Assembly: GCF_019048065.1 (NCBI RefSeq)
Contig: NZ_CP077291.1
Span: forward strand, 2,666,001-2,730,000
Length of the DNA: 64,000 nt
Direction: 5' to 3'
From: Citrobacter farmeri
GTDB lineage: Bacteria; Pseudomonadota; Gammaproteobacteria; Enterobacterales; Enterobacteriaceae
The notes under the pieces are model-generated. The model was not told the origin of the DNA. It saw only the letters and a list, made by a program, of their open reading frames with translations, and did not search any database. Of this stretch, positions 54,082 through 64,000 are shown piece after piece. The translations under genes were made by a program, and so were the position numbers. Every line of letters begins with the position of its first letter. Positions within the stretch are counted from its first letter, which is position 1.

Positions 54082-54719
54082 TCGCCCAGCCCCTTCGCCC
54101 ACTCCGTGATAGTGGTACGGATATCGTTCATCACAATATCCAGCGGCTGCGTCGCATCAATCGTCCGGATGCTGGGATCCTGGGCCGCGAGCTCCAGATA
54201 GCGGGCACGGGTGCGATTGAAGAAATCAAACGATTCCTGTTCGATGCGGTCCAGTTCACCGCGGGCACGGGCGCGTTTCAGACCTACCTCTGGCGTGACG
54301 TCCAGGTAAAGCGTCAAATCCGGGCGGAAGTCCCCCAGCACGGCATCACGCAGCGTCGCCAGCATCTGCTGATCGACCCCGCGTCCCCCGCCCTGGTACG
54401 CCTGAGTGGACAGATCGTGACGGTCGCCAATCACCCATTTCCCCTCTTCGAGCGCAGGTTTGATCACCGTTTCAACCAGTTGTACGCGCGCAGCGTAGAA
54501 CATCAACACTTCGGCTTTTACGGTAATGGTTTCGTCACCGACCGAACGGATATCCAGCACCAGGCTACGCAGTTTTTCTGCCAACTGTGTACCGCCCGGT
54601 TCGCGAGTAAAAACCATGTCGCGAATACCGAGTTGTTCAAGCGTCTCAACCACAACGTTTTTTGCGGTCGTTTTTCCGGCGCCTTCCAGCCCCTCGATGA
54701 CGATATAATTACTGCGCAT
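54078..54719 (-). CDS. tmk: thymidylate kinase
   Basis: Converts dTMP to dTDP. 213 residues; P-loop [12 protein letters not shown]-x motif [19 protein letters not shown], and the type II LID arginines [12 protein letters not shown]. Overlaps mltG by 11 nt. Confidence 0.97.
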   Translation of the reverse strand: MRSNYIVIEGLEGAGKTTAKNVVVETLEQLGIRDMVFTREPGGTQLAEKLRSLVLDIRSVGDETITVKAEVLMFYAARVQLVETVIKPALEEGKWVIGDRHDLSTQAYQGGGRGVDQQMLATLRDAVLGDFRPDLTLYLDVTPEVGLKRARARGELDRIEQESFDFFNRTRARYLELAAQDPSIRTIDATQPLDIVMNDIRTTITEWAKGLGE

Positions 54720-55731
54720 TTTTTTCCTTAAGCACTTTCAGGTAGTCCTGCACTGACCGGTTATGGCTGGCAAGATTCGTATTAAAAGTATGACCGCCTT
54801 TACCGTCGGCCACAAAATAGAGATACGGTGTTTTAGCCGGATGCGCCGCTGCTTTCAGCGAGGCTTCACCCGGCATCGCAATCGGTCCCGGCGGGAGTCC
54901 GGTAATTGTGTAGGTATTATAGGCCGTAGGCGTTTCCAGGTCCGCGCGCGAGATCTTGCCATTATAACGCGCCCCCATCCCGTAAATCACGGTTGGATCG
55001 GTTTGCAGGCGCATCCCGATGCGCAGGCGGTTAATAAAAACGGAGGCGACATGATCGCGCTCGCTGGCAACGGCCGTTTCTTTCTCAATGATCGAGGCCA
55101 TCGTTACCAGTTGATTTTGATCTTTATACGGCAACCCTTCCGCGCGCCCTTCCCAGACGCGGTCAACCGCCTTCACCATCTTTTGATGCGCGCGCTTGAG
55201 CAAAGCAATGTCGGTGGTGTTGGCGGTATACATCCAGGTATCGGGCCAGAACCAGCCTTCCAGCCTCTCTGTATTCTCAAGGTCCAGCGCTTTTGCGACC
55301 GTTTCGTAACTGTCGTCGCTCAGGGTGTGCTTAATGTAAGGCGCGTCGCGTAGTTGTTTGAGGTAGTCGCTTAACCGCATGCCTTCCACCAGTCGCAGCG
55401 GGAACTGCGCCTCTTTACCGCTTTCCAGCAGTTGCAGCATCTCACGGACGCTCATGCCCGGCGTTAAACGATAGGTTCCCGCCTTAAAGTGGGAAAGATC
55501 CGGCTCAACCCGTAGTAACCATTGAAACACACGAGGGCGATTGATGACCCGATCCGCATACAGTTGCTCCCCCAGGGCCAGACGTCCGGTTCCCGGTTTG
55601 AGGGTAAAAATGGTCTCTTCTTTAATCAGGATTTTACTGTCCGCCAGATGGCGAACTTTCCACATTCCCGCACCTGCGGCAATACCCAGTACAACAACCA
55701 GTAAAAGGACAACACGAAACATTTTTTTCAT
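54709..55731 (-). CDS. mltG: MltG, endolytic peptidoglycan transglycosylase
   Basis: Single-pass inner-membrane enzyme (formerly YceG) that cuts nascent glycan strands and sets their length. 340 residues: N-terminal helix ([20 protein letters not shown]), a LysM-like segment ([20 protein letters not shown]), then the catalytic domain with the glutamate in [11 protein letters not shown] and [11 protein letters not shown]. It follows pabC after 2 nt. Confidence 0.96.
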   Translation of the reverse strand: MKKMFRVVLLLVVVLGIAAGAGMWKVRHLADSKILIKEETIFTLKPGTGRLALGEQLYADRVINRPRVFQWLLRVEPDLSHFKAGTYRLTPGMSVREMLQLLESGKEAQFPLRLVEGMRLSDYLKQLRDAPYIKHTLSDDSYETVAKALDLENTERLEGWFWPDTWMYTANTTDIALLKRAHQKMVKAVDRVWEGRAEGLPYKDQNQLVTMASIIEKETAVASERDHVASVFINRLRIGMRLQTDPTVIYGMGARYNGKISRADLETPTAYNTYTITGLPPGPIAMPGEASLKAAAHPAKTPYLYFVADGKGGHTFNTNLASHNRSVQDYLKVLKEKNAQ

Positions 55732-55733
55732 GA

Positions 55734-56543
55734 CTAATTCGGATGCTCACACAGTGGGGCCAGAAACTTAAATAATGCACGTGAAGACAAGGTGTTATCG
55801 CCATAAGCCCTGACGGGCACGATCGGCATCAGCGCATTACAGACCACCATTTCATCGGCATGTCGCAGCGCTTCTTCGCGGGCATTCGTTTCGACAACCT
55901 GAAAAGACGATTGTGCCAGTTTCCGGATACAGAATTGTCGCATAATACCGTTCACTCCCGCCTGATCGAGGCGCGGTGTGTAGACCACATTGTCTTTTCG
56001 CCAGAATAAATTAGCCGCACAGCATTCCGTAACCCAACCCTCGCTGTCAAGAACCAGCGCTTCATCGGCATCCGTCTGCTCAAGATGAGAGCGGATCAGC
56101 ACCTGTTCCAGACGATTCAGGTGTTTGATACCGGCAAGCAGAGGGTTGCGCCCCAGGCGAACCGGGCTCAAGGCAAGCGTGATCCCCTGTTCGCGCCAGC
56201 TGTCATAATGTTGTGGATACGCAAAGACAGAGAGAATACGGCTGCTCTCATGACAGTGCCTGCCGCTGTATCCCCGTCCCCCACTGCCGCGGCTGATGAT
56301 CACCTTCAGTACCGCGCGCGAATGGCCCGCAGCCAGCGTGGTCATTTCCCGCTCAAGCGCGCCCCAGTCATCAAAGGCGATCATCAATGTTGTGCAGGCC
56401 ACCTGCAAACGCCGGAGATGCGCCGCCAGCAGCATAACCGTGCCATCGAGAATACGCGCAGTGGTAAAACATCCATCGCCAAACTGGATGGCGCGATCGC
56501 TTGCGGGAAGAGATTCCTGTTCACGGCCATTAATCAAGAACAT
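55734..56543 (-). CDS. pabC: 4-amino-4-deoxychorismate lyase
   Basis: PLP enzyme of folate synthesis, making p-aminobenzoate and pyruvate. 269 residues, fold type IV; the PLP lysine is in [11 protein letters not shown], and [10 protein letters not shown] and [16 protein letters not shown] are typical. Separated from fabF by a terminator hairpin. Confidence 0.96.
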   Translation of the reverse strand: MFLINGREQESLPASDRAIQFGDGCFTTARILDGTVMLLAAHLRRLQVACTTLMIAFDDWGALEREMTTLAAGHSRAVLKVIISRGSGGRGYSGRHCHESSRILSVFAYPQHYDSWREQGITLALSPVRLGRNPLLAGIKHLNRLEQVLIRSHLEQTDADEALVLDSEGWVTECCAANLFWRKDNVVYTPRLDQAGVNGIMRQFCIRKLAQSSFQVVETNAREEALRHADEMVVCNALMPIVPVRAYGDNTLSSRALFKFLAPLCEHPN

Positions 56544-56610
56544 GGTGGCTCCTTATGCGTGGCTCGTTAGTGTCGCAGGATGGATGGCGCAGGACAAGAA
56601 TGAAGACGCA

Positions 56611-56641
56611 ATAAAAAAGGCCCGACAAGCGGGCCTTTTAA
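56611..56641. terminator. terminator between fabF and pabC
   Basis: AAAAGGCCCG / CGGGCCTTTT stem with short loop ACAAG and A/T runs on both sides. It probably reduces transcription from fabF into pabC. Confidence 0.88.
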
Positions 56642-56660
56642 CCAGGAAGCAGAACGGCGG

Positions 56661-58225
<1,565 letters not shown>

Positions 58226-58379
58226 ACTCTTAAATTTCCTATCAAAACTCGCTTTCGCGATGGTTTTCGTAGTGTATAAAATGTTGAAAAATTTGCAACT
58301 AAATCCCGGCAGGTCTTACCACGATTTTACGTTATTTTGAGGCCAAGACCTATAATAACGCAAATCTTTTTCATCGTGG

Positions 58380-59114
58380 TTAAACCATATACATCCCGCC
58401 GTTGACGTGCAAAGTCTCACCCGTGATGTAACCTGCTTCGTCAGAGGCTAAAAATGCAACCGCACTGGCGATCTCTTTCGGATCGCCAAGACGACCTGCA
58501 GGAACTGCCGCCAACGTACCCGCACGCTGCTCATCAGTCAGCGCACGCGTCATGTCCGTTTCAATAAAGCCCGGAGCAACAACGTTCACCGTAATACCGC
58601 GGGACGCAACTTCGCGCGCCAACGATTTACTGAAGCCGATCAGACCCGCTTTCGCCGCAGCGTAGTTAGTCTGACCCGCATTTCCCATGGTACCAACCAC
58701 AGAACCGACAGTGATAATACGTCCATGACGCTTTTTCATCATAGCGCGCATTACCGCTTTTGACAGGCGGAAAACAGATGAAAGATTGGTTTCGAGAATA
58801 TCGTTCCACTCATCATCTTTCATTCGCATCAGCAGGTTATCACGTGTAATACCGGCATTATTAACCAGGATATCCACTTCACCAAATTCTGCGCGAATTT
58901 TTTCCAGAACTGATTCGATAGATGCGGGATCAGTCACGTTCAACATCAGACCTTTACCCTTCGCACCTAAGTAATCGCTAATGGCCTGAGCGCCACTTTC
59001 GCTGGTCGCGGTACCGATAACGGTCGCACCACGGGCAACGAGCGTTTCTGCAATTGCGCGACCAATACCGCGACTTGCACCGGTAACCAGCGCGATTTTT
59101 CCTTCAAAACTCAT
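58380..59114 (-). CDS. fabG: 3-oxoacyl-ACP reductase
   Basis: SDR-family NADPH reductase. 244 residues; TGASRGIGRAIAE cofactor loop, NNAG, and the catalytic serine, tyrosine and lysine in GSVVGTMGNAGQTNYAAAKAG. Confidence 0.98.
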   Translation of the reverse strand: MSFEGKIALVTGASRGIGRAIAETLVARGATVIGTATSESGAQAISDYLGAKGKGLMLNVTDPASIESVLEKIRAEFGEVDILVNNAGITRDNLLMRMKDDEWNDILETNLSSVFRLSKAVMRAMMKKRHGRIITVGSVVGTMGNAGQTNYAAAKAGLIGFSKSLAREVASRGITVNVVAPGFIETDMTRALTDEQRAGTLAAVPAGRLGDPKEIASAVAFLASDEAGYITGETLHVNGGMYMV

Positions 59115-59126
59115 GGTGTTCCTCTT

Positions 59127-60056
59127 TTATTGCGCAAGTGCCGCCGACATCGCCGCCGGTTCGTTCAGAGCCGAGGCTGTCAGGGTATCAACAATACGTT
59201 TCGTCAGGCCCGTGAGGACTTTACCCGGTCCCACTTCATACAGGTGTTCAACACCCTGCGACGCCATTAATTCGACGCTCTTCGTCCACTGCACCGGGCT
59301 ATATAACTGGCGCACCAACGCATCGCGAATGGCGTTCGCGTCAGTTTCGCACTTCACATCTACGTTGTTGATAACCGGTACAGACGGCGCGTTAAACGGT
59401 ATTTTCGCTAATTCCGCCGCCAGTTTTTCCGCCGCTGGCTTCATCAACGCACAATGAGACGGTACGCTCACCGGTAACGGCAGCGCACGTTTCGCACCGG
59501 CCGCTTTACAGGCTGCGCCAGCACGCTCAACGGCTTCTTTATGCCCGGCGATAACGACCTGACCCGGAGAGTTATAGTTCACCGGTGAGACAACCTGGCC
59601 TTCTGCCGCGTCTTCACAAGCTTTCGCAATGGAGGCATCATCGAGACCAATGATAGCAGACATGCCGCCAGTGCCTTCCGGAACCGCTTCCTGCATGAAT
59701 TTACCACGCAGTTCAACCAGACGCACTGCATCAGCAAAATTAATGACACCGGCGCAAACCAGCGCAGAGTATTCACCCAGGCTATGACCCGCCATCAGCA
59801 CGGGGGCTTTACCGCCCTGCTGTTGCCAGACGCGATACAGCGCAACGGACGCAGCCAATAGCGCAGGCTGCGTCTGCCAGGTCTTGTTCAGTTCTTCAGC
59901 CGGTCCCTGTTGAGTCAACGCCCACAGGTCATAACCTAGCACCGCAGAAGCTTCGGCAAAAGTCTCTTCGACGATGGGGTAGTTTGCCGCCATATCGGCT
60001 AACATCCCCACGGTCTGGGAACCCTGTCCAGGGAACACAAATGCGAATTGCGTCAT
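59127..60056 (-). CDS. fabD: malonyl-CoA:ACP transacylase
   Basis: 309 residues. Nucleophile in GHSLGEYSAL, the N-terminal FVFPGQGSQ and the catalytic histidine in VPSHCALMKPA. Twelve nt before fabG. Confidence 0.98.
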   Translation of the reverse strand: MTQFAFVFPGQGSQTVGMLADMAANYPIVEETFAEASAVLGYDLWALTQQGPAEELNKTWQTQPALLAASVALYRVWQQQGGKAPVLMAGHSLGEYSALVCAGVINFADAVRLVELRGKFMQEAVPEGTGGMSAIIGLDDASIAKACEDAAEGQVVSPVNYNSPGQVVIAGHKEAVERAGAACKAAGAKRALPLPVSVPSHCALMKPAAEKLAAELAKIPFNAPSVPVINNVDVKCETDANAIRDALVRQLYSPVQWTKSVELMASQGVEHLYEVGPGKVLTGLTKRIVDTLTASALNEPAAMSAALAQ

Positions 60057-60071
60057 GTTTAAATCCTTATA

Positions 60072-61025
60072 CTAGAAACGAACCAGCGCGGAGCCCCAGG
60101 TGAATCCACCGCCAAAGGCTTCAAGCAACACAAGCTGACCTTCTTTGATACGTCCGTCACGCACGGCTTCATCCAGCGCGCAAGGGACAGAGGCCGCAGA
60201 CGTATTGCCGTGTCTGTCCAGTGTTACCACCACGTTGTCCATCGACATGCCCAGTTTTTTGGCCGTCGCACTGATGATGCGCAGATTAGCCTGGTGCGGA
60301 ACCAGCCAGTCGAGTTCTGAACGGTCAAGGTTATTGGCCTCCAGCGTCTCGTCGACGATATGCGCAAGCTCAGTAACCGCGACTTTGAATACTTCGTTGC
60401 CTGCCATTGTCAGATGAATCGAATTTTCCGGATTCACACGATCGGCATTCGGCAGCGTCAACAATTCGCCATACCGACCGTCAGCATGCAGGTGGGTAGA
60501 GATGATGCCCGGCTTGTCGGAAGTGCTCAGCACCACGGCCCCTGCACCATCGCCAAAAATAATGATGGTTCCACGATCGCCTGGATCGCAGGTGCGCGCC
60601 AGAACATCGGAACCGATCACCAGCGCGTGTTTGACCGCACCGGATTTAACGTACATATCGGCGACGCTCAACGCGTAAGTAAAGCCAGCACATGCTGCGG
60701 CGACGTCAAACGCCGGGCAGCCTTTGATGCCCAGCATGTTCTGAATCTGGCATGCTGCGCTGGGGAAGGCATGTGTCGCTGAGGTGGTCGCTACCACAAT
60801 CAAGCCAATCTGTTCTTTATCAATGCCCGCCATTTCCAGCGCGCGTTGAGCCGCTTCAAAACCCATCGTTGAGACGGTTTCATTCGGCGCAGCAATATGG
60901 CGTTCACGGATACCTGTACGGGTGACAATCCACTCGTCAGACGTATCGACCATTTTTTCCAGATCGGCGTTAGTCCGCACCTGTTCAGGCAGATAGCTGC
61001 CAGTACCAATAATCTTTGTATACAT
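60072..61025 (-). CDS. fabH: beta-ketoacyl-ACP synthase III
   Basis: Starts fatty acid synthesis from acetyl-CoA and malonyl-ACP. 317 residues; active cysteine in [11 protein letters not shown], histidine in VPHQANLRI, asparagine in [12 protein letters not shown]. Confidence 0.98.
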   Translation of the reverse strand: MYTKIIGTGSYLPEQVRTNADLEKMVDTSDEWIVTRTGIRERHIAAPNETVSTMGFEAAQRALEMAGIDKEQIGLIVVATTSATHAFPSAACQIQNMLGIKGCPAFDVAAACAGFTYALSVADMYVKSGAVKHALVIGSDVLARTCDPGDRGTIIIFGDGAGAVVLSTSDKPGIISTHLHADGRYGELLTLPNADRVNPENSIHLTMAGNEVFKVAVTELAHIVDETLEANNLDRSELDWLVPHQANLRIISATAKKLGMSMDNVVVTLDRHGNTSAASVPCALDEAVRDGRIKEGQLVLLEAFGGGFTWGSALVRF

Positions 61026-61102
61026 GTACGCTCAGTCACTTTTTGGTTATATACCGCGCATTACAACGGCTAAGAGGCTGGGGCTCTCACGCCACACCGT
61101 GA

Positions 61103-62176
61103 TCAGTGTGGCTGTGATGTGTCGCCATTGCCAGCGTCCAGCATTGTAAATCCAGCTGGGTATACAGATTCCAGGCGAGCGGCAATTCGCTGAGGAACTT
61201 GTCGCTGCACCGCCTGCACTGCCTGTTCAATCGCGACGGTAAAAGCTCGCTGATTGGCTGCACCATGACTTTTTATCACCGTGCCGCGCAATCCTAACAG
61301 ACAGGCGCCATTATACTGGTCGGGGTTGAGGTGACTGAATCGCCTCGCCAGGCTTTTTTGTAACCAACGTTTTAATATCAGCAGCCACCACGACCGTTTT
61401 TTACCCTCACCCTGAGATTTCAGCAGTGAAAGGAACATTCTGACAACACCTTCCATCGTCTTTAATGTGACATTGCCTGTAAAACCGTCACATACCAGAA
61501 CATCTGTTTTCCCCGTCAATAACTCATTGGCTTCAAGATAGCCGATGTAATTGATGGAAGGGATTGTTTTTAGCACCACTGAGGCATCCCGAATACTGTC
61601 GAGACCCTTGGTTTCTTCTTCGCCGATGTTGAGCAAGGCCACGCGAGGGTTATTGATACCGACCACTTCTTCCGCAAGCACCGAACCCATAATGGCAAAT
61701 TGCACCAGCATGTTGCTGTCGCAATCGACATTTGCCCCCAAATCAAGGACCACCGTCTTTCCCTTCTGCTGGTGCGGTAAAACCGTCACCAACGCAGGAC
61801 GCTCAATACCGTCCAGCGGTTTGAGCAATAATTTTGCGAGTCCCATGAGCGCACCGGTATTCCCGGCGCTGACACAGGCTTGCGCTCGCCCTTCTTTCAC
61901 GAGTTCCAGCGCCACACGCATTGAACTACCGCGACTGGCGCGGATTGCCTGCGAAGGCCGGGCATCACTGGCGATAACTGACTGTGCAGGGATAATCTGC
62001 AGACGCGAACGTTGTTCAAAGTCAGCTTTAGCGAGTAATGGCGTGATTGTATCGGGATCCCCGACTAAAAGAAGTGTGAGTTGTGAATTAGAATTCAGTG
62101 CCTGCAATGCTGCAGGCACTGTCACGGAAGGGCCAAAATCTCCCCCCATGACATCTAACGCCAGGGTTAGACGTGT
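61103..62176 (-). CDS. plsX: phosphate acyltransferase PlsX
   Basis: Makes acyl-phosphate from acyl-ACP for phospholipid synthesis. 357 residues starting at TTG 62176 ([21 protein letters not shown], the family N-terminus). The ATG at 62218 would add 14 residues without a ribosome site, while AGGCGG lies about 10 nt before the TTG. Seen: [34 protein letters not shown]. Follows rpmF. Confidence 0.94.
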   Translation of the reverse strand, partial: TRLTLALDVMGGDFGPSVTVPAALQALNSNSQLTLLLVGDPDTITPLLAKADFEQRSRLQIIPAQSVIASDARPSQAIRASRGSSMRVALELVKEGRAQACVSAGNTGALMGLAKLLLKPLDGIERPALVTVLPHQQKGKTVVLDLGANVDCDSNMLVQFAIMGSVLAEEVVGINNPRVALLNIGEEETKGLDSIRDASVVLKTIPSINYIGYLEANELLTGKTDVLVCDGFTGNVTLKTMEGVVRMFLSLLKSQGEGKKRSWWLLILKRWLQKSLARRFSHLNPDQYNGACLLGLRGTVIKSHGAANQRAFTVAIEQAVQAVQRQVPQRIAARLESVYPAGFTMLDAGNGDTSQPH

Positions 62177-62259
62177 CAAAGTCGTTTCGCCGCCTGGTTT
62201 GGTATTTCCCCGTAGCAACGGGGAAGTTCCTCACTAAGCTTCATCACGCGGATGCGTGA

Positions 62260-62445
<186 letters not shown>

Positions 62446-62449
62446 TCAA

Positions 62450-62983
<534 letters not shown>

Positions 62984-63004
62984 TTAACTTTGTAACGTCA
63001 TATA

Positions 63005-63165
63005 GTCAAAGAAAAAGGCAGCCTGCGGTTGCCTTTTGCCAATAATTCGCACACATTGCGGTTTACAGACTTATTTTCGCTCAGGAGAGGCCAAAGTGGC
63101 ACACCTGGAAGACGAAGAGCATAGTTTAAAATGGCTCTCATCAATACGCTATATCTGGTGGAAAA
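63005..63165 (-). ncRNA. sraB: candidate SraB small RNA upstream of yceD
   Basis: In E. coli, SraB (about 170 nt) is transcribed between yceF and yceD in the direction of yceD. The same gap here holds a terminator-like structure on the minus strand: AAAAGGCA (63013-63020) pairs with TGCCTTTT (63030-63037), followed by a T-rich stretch, which would end such an RNA before yceD. The 5' end is only guessed. The call rests on position and the hairpin, not on sequence alignment. Confidence 0.4.
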
Positions 63166-63168
63166 AAT

Positions 63169-63753
63169 ATGCCTAATCTCATTCTTGCCTCCACATCTCC
63201 CTGGCGCCGCGCCCTGCTGGAAAAACTGGCGATGCCCTTTGAATGCGCGGCCCCTGAGGTAGACGAAACGCCAATGCCCGCGGAGAGTCCTCGCCACTTA
63301 GTTACTCGCCTTGCGCAAGAGAAAGCGCAATCGCTGGCACACCGCTTTCCGGCGCATCTTATTATTGGTTCCGACCAGGTGTGTGTGCTGGACGGTGAAA
63401 TCACCGGTAAGCCCTTAACGGAAGAGAAAGCCTGCCAGCAGCTAGCCAAAGCCAGCGGCAATATCATTACGTTCTATACCGGACTGGCGCTGTATAACTC
63501 CGCGACGGGACATTTGCAGACAGAGGTGGAGCCGTTTGATGTTCACTTCCGTCATCTCAGCGAAACGGAAATTGAAGACTATGTGCGCAAAGAGCGCCCG
63601 CTGCACTGCGCAGGGAGTTTTAAAAGCGAAGGACTGGGGATTGCGCTCTTTGAACGATTGGAAGGTCGCGACCCCAACACGCTGATTGGTTTGCCGCTGA
63701 TCGCGCTGTGCCAAATGTTACGTCGGGAGGAGATGAACCCGCTCAAAGCATAA
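63169..63753 (+). CDS. yceF: m7GTP pyrophosphatase YceF (Maf family)
   Basis: House-cleaning nucleotide pyrophosphatase, 194 residues; the E. coli enzyme hydrolyses m7GTP. Seen: [34 protein letters not shown] and the catalytic IIGSDQVC. Divergent from yceD. Confidence 0.95.
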   Translation: MPNLILASTSPWRRALLEKLAMPFECAAPEVDETPMPAESPRHLVTRLAQEKAQSLAHRFPAHLIIGSDQVCVLDGEITGKPLTEEKACQQLAKASGNIITFYTGLALYNSATGHLQTEVEPFDVHFRHLSETEIEDYVRKERPLHCAGSFKSEGLGIALFERLEGRDPNTLIGLPLIALCQMLRREEMNPLKA

Positions 63754-63757
63754 CCGT

Positions 63758-63826
63758 GTCTTGCCTGATGGCGCTACGCTTATCAGGCCTACGCATGATT
63801 TGTAGGCCTGATAAGTTGCGTTCGCG
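63758..63826. repeat. REP-like element between yceF and rluC
   Basis: Inverted units TGCCTGATGGCGCTACGCTT / ATCAGGCCTACG and TGTAGGCCTGATAAG / GCGGCAATCAGGCG, between convergent genes. Confidence 0.8.
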
Positions 63827-63830
63827 GCAA

Positions 63831-64000
63831 TCAGGCGGGTTTACGTAACGCCTGCAAACAGCGCTTCAACTGATCGTCCATCGGCGCTTCGATGCGCAAT
63901 ACCTCACCCGTGCCCGGATGGGTAAACTTCAACGCCGCCGCATGCAGGAACAGACGCGATAAGCCCGTTCCCGCCAGTTGTTTATCGAACTCACGGTCGC
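63831..64000 (-). CDS. rluC: 23S rRNA pseudouridine synthase RluC, C-terminal part
   Basis: Partial gene cut by the window edge. The last 55 residues (RLFLHAAALKFTHPGTGEVLRIEAP, then CLQALRKPA and stop) match the end of RluC, which modifies U955, U2504 and U2580 of 23S rRNA. The catalytic region lies outside the window. Confidence 0.93.
   Translation of the reverse strand, partial: DREFDKQLAGTGLSRLFLHAAALKFTHPGTGEVLRIEAPMDDQLKRCLQALRKPA

Overview
The window is chromosomal DNA of an enteric gammaproteobacterium of the Escherichia/Salmonella/Citrobacter group. The proteins from icd to rluC look near-identical to their E. coli counterparts as I remember them, and gene order is that of the E. 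coli 25-26 minute region (bluRF/ycgZ ... icd ... phoPQ ... potABCD ... lolCDE ... mfd ... ndh ... ptsG ... fab cluster ... rluC), seen in inverted orientation. Citrobacter is my best guess for the genus. This is an inference from gene content (a fimbrial locus at the icd site and an IutA-like receptor beside comR), not a database result.

Left end (1-3170): the blue-light/biofilm locus. ycgZ and ymgA run leftward, away from bluF and bluR, which run rightward. TGTACA palindromes lie in both promoter regions and are probably BluR operators.

Variable region (about 3170-12400), between bluR and the 3' end of icd, where E. coli K-12 carries the e14 prophage. It holds a probable C-terminal remnant of a DapA-family aldolase, a B3/B4-domain gene divergent from an XRE-cupin regulator, a truncated GNAT acetyltransferase, a complete chaperone-usher fimbrial operon (pilin, usher, chaperone, adhesin) with long AT-rich upstream DNA, a LuxR/CsgD-type regulator, and a small CPCC-type cysteine-rich protein. 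This is the accessory part of the window and the best place to look for something new.

Core region (12400-38140): icd; the rightward run rluE-nudJ-mnmA-hflD-purB-phoP-phoQ-roxA (modification of rRNA, tRNA and ribosomal protein, purine synthesis, Mg2+ sensing); pepT; the spermidine/putrescine operon potABCD; cobB and nagK; lolCDE for lipoprotein release; ycfT; mfd; ldtC.

Envelope and metal region (38180-50520): bhsA/comR (copper-linked outer-membrane protein and its TetR regulator) with a large palindrome and a CRP-like site between them; an IutA-type TonB-dependent receptor with a strong Fur box but no siderophore genes nearby; ycfJ; ndh with a consensus FNR site; the operon hinT-ycfL-lpoB-thiK-nagZ-ycfP; and fhuE, a second siderophore receptor.

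Right end (50540-64000): ptsG, with its SgrS-pairing leader and the CRP and Mlc sites kept; the leftward run yceD-rpmF-plsX-fabH-fabD-fabG-acpP-fabF-pabC-mltG-tmk-holB-ycfH, covering fatty acid initiation and elongation, folate, peptidoglycan chain termination and replication; yceF; and the cut-off 3' end of rluC. No tRNA, rRNA, CRISPR array, complete insertion sequence or integrase was seen.
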